Assembly (NCBI GenBank): GCA_965204655.1
Contig: OZ241998.1
Span: forward strand, 434,001-498,000
Direction of reading: 5' to 3'
DNA length: 64,000 nucleotides
From: CATQHL01 sp965204655
GTDB taxonomy: Bacteria; Actinomycetota; Acidimicrobiia; Acidimicrobiales; CATQHL01
The translations under genes and the position numbers were made by a program. The notes beneath the pieces are model-generated. The model made no database searches. It saw only the letters and a list, made by a program, of their open reading frames with translations, and was not told the origin of the DNA. Below are positions 60,521 to 64,000 of this stretch, in pieces (position 1 is the first letter of the stretch; every line of letters begins with the position of its first letter).

Positions 60521-60604
60521 TGCCCGGGGTGGGACTCGAACCCACACGATCTTGCGATCAAAGGATTTTGAGTCCTTCGCGTCTTCCTATTCCGCCACCC
60601 GGGC
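60521..60604 (-). tRNA. tRNA-Leu (anticodon CAA)
   Basis: 84 nt. Acceptor GCCCGGG pairs with CCCGGGC, D arm GGTGGCGGAAT, anticodon loop CTCAAAA within an AAGGA/TCCTT stem giving anticodon CAA (codon UUG), a long variable arm (TGATCGCAAGATCG) of class II tRNAs, and GTGGGTTCGAGTCCCAC as T arm. The 3' CCA is not encoded. A TACACT at 60623-60618 (minus) with 13 bp to the 5' end is a plausible -10 box. Confidence 0.96.
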
Positions 60605-60643
60605 CAAGCCTTGACATAGTGTAGGCTGCTTGAGGATTGGTCT

Positions 60644-60672
60644 TTGCTCCTAGACAATCCCGCCTAGATAAT
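60644..60672 (+). promoter_or_regulatory. Candidate promoter of the fab operon
   Basis: TTGCTC (60644-60649), 17-bp spacer, GATAAT (60667-60672); start near 60680, 28 nt before the fabD ATG. The -35 box is weak. Confidence 0.4.
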
Positions 60673-60707
60673 CTCCCCCTGAGGTCTAGAACACACATCT
60701 GCTCCCA

Positions 60708-61889
60708 ATGCAATCAATGATCGCCTTTACGTACCCTGGACAAGGGTCTCAGTACCCAGGCATGGGTTCCGCCTGGGTAAACGAGCCTTCCTGGGAACTA
60801 GTTGAAGAAGCTTCCGAAGCCACGGGCAGAGACCTTGAGCACCTGCTCCTTCAGGCAGATGTTGAGGTGCTGCAGCAGACCCGGAACTCGCAACTGGCCA
60901 CGTTCACTGCCAGCATGGTGGTGCTCGACGCCGTAACCAGGGTCGGCCTTATTCCGCAGGGTCACGCCGGGCACAGCCTGGGCGAGTACACCGCTCTGGC
61001 GGCGTCGGGGACTCTGGATTTCGCAGAGGCCGCCTATTTGGTGGCCGAGCGCGGGGAAGCCATGCAGATGGCTTCAGAGGAGCGTGAGGGCACGATGCTC
61101 GCCGTGCTCGGGCTTTCGGAAGAGGAGGTGGCGGAGGTCTGCGAAGAGGTTCCGCTGGTCTGGACAGCCAACTGCAACGCCCCTGGTCAGGTTGTGATAG
61201 CAGGAATTCCAGAGCGTCTGGAGATGGCAGGCGACCTCGCCAAGCAACGAGGCGCCAAGCGGGTGATGAAACTCTCCGTCGGCGGGGCGTTCCACACCCC
61301 CCTGATGTTGTCGGCATACGAACGCCTCACCAAGGCCATTGCACGCACGTCTCTGTTCACCCCCGACGCTCCCGTCTACGCCAACGTGGACGCCTCCCCA
61401 TATCGGACCGGCGACGTCTGGCCGGAACTCCTCTCGCAGCAACTCAGCAGTCCAGTCCGCTGGCGGCAGAGCATTGAACGCATGCTCGCCGACGGATACG
61501 ACACTTTCGTAGAACTCGGCCCGGGGGCTGCTCTCACCGGGATGCTGAAACGGGTCGACCGTTCCGTCTGCGCCCTCAGCGTGGCCACCCCCCTTGACAT
61601 AGATCCCCTGCTTGAGGCCGTGGGCGTTCACCCCGACTCCGAGGGCGGAGGAGTTGACGGCGAACTGCTTTACGCCTTTGAGCGCCTGGTAGTGAGTCCC
61701 TCTGCCGGCGTTTTCACTTCCTCCGAAGGCATGCGCAAGGGGGCGGCCATCAAGGTGGGGGCGGTGCTGGGCGAGGTCAACGGCGAAGAGGTGCGCTCCT
61801 CCTTCGGCGGCGTCCTGATGGAGTACATGGCCAGCGACGGCCAGCGGGTCACCGCCAACCAACCCGTGGCCTGGCTGCGAACCTCGTGA
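60708..61889 (+). CDS. fabD: Malonyl-CoA:ACP transacylase FabD fused to a lipoyl-like domain
   Basis: 393 aa. FabD domain (1-~305): GQGSQYPGMG, GHSLGEYTAL with nucleophile Ser90, GGAFHTPLM with His196. After a Gly/Asp-rich linker, residues ~326-391 (VVSPSAGVF, GMRKGAAIKVGAVLGEVNGE, GGVLMEYMASDGQRVTANQP) follow the beta-barrel pattern of biotinyl/lipoyl domains, but there is no Lys at the turn that normally carries the cofactor. Usual FabD is ~310 aa. Loads malonyl groups on ACP. Stop overlaps fabH (GTGA). Confidence 0.93.
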   Translation: MQSMIAFTYPGQGSQYPGMGSAWVNEPSWELVEEASEATGRDLEHLLLQADVEVLQQTRNSQLATFTASMVVLDAVTRVGLIPQGHAGHSLGEYTALAASGTLDFAEAAYLVAERGEAMQMASEEREGTMLAVLGLSEEEVAEVCEEVPLVWTANCNAPGQVVIAGIPERLEMAGDLAKQRGAKRVMKLSVGGAFHTPLMLSAYERLTKAIARTSLFTPDAPVYANVDASPYRTGDVWPELLSQQLSSPVRWRQSIERMLADGYDTFVELGPGAALTGMLKRVDRSVCALSVATPLDIDPLLEAVGVHPDSEGGGVDGELLYAFERLVVSPSAGVFTSSEGMRKGAAIKVGAVLGEVNGEEVRSSFGGVLMEYMASDGQRVTANQPVAWLRTS

Positions 61890-62839
61890 TTACGCCTCCG
61901 CAGAACGGACTTCGCGGAAGCCGTATTACCGGGCTGGGAATGGCCGTTCCCGAGCGTGTTATTACCAACTCCGAGTTGGCGAAAACCCTAGACACGACCG
62001 ACGAGTGGATTATTGAACGCACAGGAATCAAGGAACGGCGCGTGGGGGGCACCACCCGCTCTCTGGCGCTGGAAGCCGCCCAGGCCGCCCTGGAGTCTGC
62101 CAATGTAGATCCCGCAAGCCTGGACTCGGTGATCCTCTCCACGACCACCCCTGACCGGATAATCCCTGCCACGGCGAGCGCTGTGCAAGCTTCCCTGGGG
62201 GCGCGCTGCGGAGCCTTTGACATCAACGCCGCCTGCTCCGGGTTCGTGTATGGAACGGTGCTGGCGCACTCCCTGCTCATCGCCGGGGCAGAGAAAATCC
62301 TGGTAATCGGCGCCGACACGCTCAGCCGTTTCGTGGACTGGGACGACCGGACAACCGCCGTGCTCTTCGGCGACGGCGCGGGGGCGGTCGTGTTAGAGGC
62401 GACGACTCTTGAGGAAAACGCCCTGCTGGGCTGGCACATGGACTGCGACGGCGATCAGGAGGATTTGCTTTTCAGCGAAATCGACGGCTGCATCCAGATG
62501 GAAGGGAAGGAAGTTTTCCGCCATGCCGTCCTGGTGATGGAGGAAAGCAGCCGCCGCGCCCTGGAGCAGGCCGGCTTGGGCATAGATGACGTTGATCTAG
62601 TCATCCCCCACCAGGCCAACTCGCGCATCATCTCCACAGCCTGCAAACGCCTGGGTCTAGACGAGGCTAAGACTGTCCAGATCCTCTCCTGGACGGGTAA
62701 CACGTCTTCGGCCTCCATCCCTCAGGCCCTGGCGGAGGCTTGGAATCAAGGCAGGCTGACCAAGGGGACGACGTTGCTGCTGGTGGGTTTCGGGGCAGGA
62801 ATGACCTCGGCCAGCGCCGTGATGCGCTGGAGTCTGTGA
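61886..62839 (+). CDS. fabH: 3-oxoacyl-ACP synthase III (FabH)
   Basis: 317 aa, GTG start. Cys117 in DINAACSGFVYG is the nucleophile; IPHQANSRI and the GNTSSASIP loop give the His and Asn of the triad. TDEWIIERTGIKERR is a usual N-terminal motif. Condenses acyl-CoA with malonyl-ACP to begin fatty acid synthesis. Overlaps both fabD and fabG by 4 bp (GTGA). Confidence 0.96.
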   Translation: MITPPQNGLRGSRITGLGMAVPERVITNSELAKTLDTTDEWIIERTGIKERRVGGTTRSLALEAAQAALESANVDPASLDSVILSTTTPDRIIPATASAVQASLGARCGAFDINAACSGFVYGTVLAHSLLIAGAEKILVIGADTLSRFVDWDDRTTAVLFGDGAGAVVLEATTLEENALLGWHMDCDGDQEDLLFSEIDGCIQMEGKEVFRHAVLVMEESSRRALEQAGLGIDDVDLVIPHQANSRIISTACKRLGLDEAKTVQILSWTGNTSSASIPQALAEAWNQGRLTKGTTLLLVGFGAGMTSASAVMRWSL

Positions 62840-63588
62840 AGAGCGCATCGGCGGATGAGGGTGGAAGCCCTTCGCGGGTCGCCCTCATCACGGGAGGTTC
62901 ACGCGGCATAGGACTGGGGTGCGCCCAGGCGCTTAGAGACTTCGGTCACCGTGTGGCAGTGACCTACAACTCCACACCGCTCCCCGAAGCCTCCAAGGAC
63001 GGACTCTTGCCCGTGAAATGCAACGTGAACGACCCCTCCTCAGTGGGTGAGGCTTTTGCCGCGGTAGAAGAAGAACTCGGCCCAGTGGAGATACTCGTGG
63101 CCAACGCGGGCATCACCCGAGACAATCTCCTGATACGCATGAGCGAAGACGACTTCTCCGCCGTGCTAGAGACCAACCTCCACGGCAGCTACCGCGTCCT
63201 GAAGCGGGCGGTGCGCCCTATGATGCGGGCGCGCTGGGGTCGGATCGTCCTGATCTCCTCCATCGTCGGGCGGACGGGGCTGGCAGGCCAAGCCAACTAC
63301 GCCGCCTCTAAGTCGGCGCTGGTGGGGCTGGCGCGTTCCGTTGCCAAAGAGTTGGCTTCCCGCAGCGTGACCGTGAATGTCGTAGCCCCCGGCCCGGTGG
63401 ACACCGACATGCTGGGGGTTCTCAGCGAGCAGCGCAGGGATGAGATGGTGGCTCGTGTGCCCATGGGGCGGATAGGAGTGGTGGGTGATGTGGCGAACGT
63501 CGTAGGATTTCTGACGTCCGAACAGGCGGGCTACATAACCGGCGCCGTGATACCTGTGGACGGCGGAATGCACATGGGAAACTCATAA
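62836..63588 (+). CDS. fabG: 3-oxoacyl-ACP reductase (FabG)
   Basis: 250 aa from GTG 62836, overlapping the fabH stop; a longer frame runs antisense-like within fabH and is not used. GGSRGIGLG is the NADPH motif, ANAGITRDNLLIRM and the catalytic Ser in LISSIVGRTG with YAASK (Tyr-x3-Lys) mark a classical SDR. Reduces 3-oxoacyl-ACP. The N-terminal 13 residues are an extra Ser/Gly-rich stretch. Confidence 0.95.
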   Translation: MKSASADEGGSPSRVALITGGSRGIGLGCAQALRDFGHRVAVTYNSTPLPEASKDGLLPVKCNVNDPSSVGEAFAAVEEELGPVEILVANAGITRDNLLIRMSEDDFSAVLETNLHGSYRVLKRAVRPMMRARWGRIVLISSIVGRTGLAGQANYAASKSALVGLARSVAKELASRSVTVNVVAPGPVDTDMLGVLSEQRRDEMVARVPMGRIGVVGDVANVVGFLTSEQAGYITGAVIPVDGGMHMGNS

Positions 63589-63720
63589 CCGGGCGAGGGG
63601 CGCCGGCGGATGAGACGACCCGAGAACCGCAAAGGTGTGTGAGCCCAAGTGAATCGCAAGAAGAATTAGACCCGAAGAGTCGAATAGACATCCGACAACA
63701 AGAAACGACGGAGTGAAGAA

Positions 63721-63960
63721 GTGGCAAACGACAACTACGACAGAATACGCGACTGCATCGTGAGGGTGCTCTCCGTGGAGGAGGACAAGGTAAAGCCCGA
63801 AGCCTCTTTCAGTGACGACCTCGACGCCGACAGTCTGGATCTCGTGGAACTGGTCATGGAGATCGAAGAGGAGTTCGGCGTGAGCGTGGAGGAAGATGAA
63901 CTGGAGGACATAACGACCGTCGGTGCAGTAGTCGAAATGCTCAAAGCCAAGCTGGGATGA
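63721..63960 (+). CDS. acpP: Acyl carrier protein
   Basis: 79 aa, GTG start with GGAG 7 nt upstream. DLDADSLDLVELVMEIEEEF has Ser38, the 4'-phosphopantetheine site. Acidic four-helix protein. The 132-bp gap after fabG carries no gene. Its TGA overlaps the fabF ATG (ATGA). Confidence 0.97.
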   Translation: MANDNYDRIRDCIVRVLSVEEDKVKPEASFSDDLDADSLDLVELVMEIEEEFGVSVEEDELEDITTVGAVVEMLKAKLG

Positions 63961-64000
63961 AACGCCGCCGGGTGGTAGTCACCGGCGTTGGAGTGCTGGC
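63957..64000 (+). CDS. fabF: 3-oxoacyl-ACP synthase II (FabF), N-terminal fragment
   Basis: Starts ATG inside the acpP stop and reads MKRRRVVVTGVGVLA before the window edge, the usual beginning of FabF. Only 14 codons are visible. Confidence 0.8.
   Translation, partial: MKRRRVVVTGVGVL

Noticed and set aside
60611..60639. TTGACA upstream of fabD as -35 box
   Set aside because: No acceptable -10 at 16-18 bp; TTGCTC/GATAAT further down fits better.
1..64000. CRISPR array or insertion sequence
   Set aside because: No regularly spaced direct repeats with unique spacers, no transposase, no paired terminal inverted repeats.

Overview
The window is high-GC DNA from an actinobacterium (Actinomycetota). 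The evidence is a complete Pup-proteasome island (arc, dop, pup, prcB, prcA, pafA, pafB/pafC), an FbiC-type fused FO synthase for coenzyme F420, a DUF3151 gene, and many GTG and TTG start codons. Reduced or split versions of several standard genes fit a deep-branching lineage such as Acidimicrobiia, but that placement is an inference from gene content. I see no prophage, insertion sequence or CRISPR array.

Layout. 1-9145 (mostly minus): tail of a protein quality-control and export region: pafB/pafC, a signal peptidase with a very long Pro/Ala-rich N-terminus, tatA-tatC-helY and a reduced lipid-kinase-like gene. A divergent glycerophosphodiesterase-like pseudoenzyme lies between lepB and tatA. 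9182-15913 (minus): pafA, prcA, prcB, pup, dop, arc. The Pup C-terminus is GGQ, so it needs Dop deamidation before PafA can ligate it. 16221-20456: ferredoxin, then cvpA, trmI, three small membrane proteins and a D,D-carboxypeptidase. 20643-28503 (plus): a small unknown gene, then tkt-tal-fbiC, which joins the non-oxidative pentose phosphate pathway to F420 synthesis, and a ClC channel. 28530-31973 (minus): pyk-DUF3151-rnd and a 52-aa Cys-containing protein too short for routine gene calling. 32107-34264: an intact GDPD, a 757-bp gene-free stretch full of hairpins and short repeats, and a DNA glycosylase.

34383-46070 (minus): gltB-gltD, then tandem trkH paralogues with trkA (overlapping ATGA junctions) and a 5-formyl-THF cyclo-ligase. 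46262-53074: a membrane pyrophosphatase with residues of the K+-dependent class, a J-domain protein, a CopC-CopD copper protein carrying an unusual Cys/His-rich C-terminal domain, and an MFS exporter. 53047-60387: EF-G2, aroC, nadD-rsfS, a divergent sigma factor behind a strong promoter and a ~420-nt leader, and a class II DAHP synthase. 60521-64000: tRNA-Leu(CAA) and the type II fatty acid operon fabD-fabH-fabG-acpP-fabF, with fabF cut by the window edge.

The most unusual items are: the CopC-CopD protein with 16 cysteines in its C-terminal third; three genes (arc, rnd, nadD) whose best start codon is AUU or AUC; the displaced PafB/PafC domain boundary; FabD fused to a lipoyl-like domain; a sigma factor with an insertion inside region 4; the structured stretch at 32878-33634; and many perfect or near-perfect tandem duplications of 9-36 bp.
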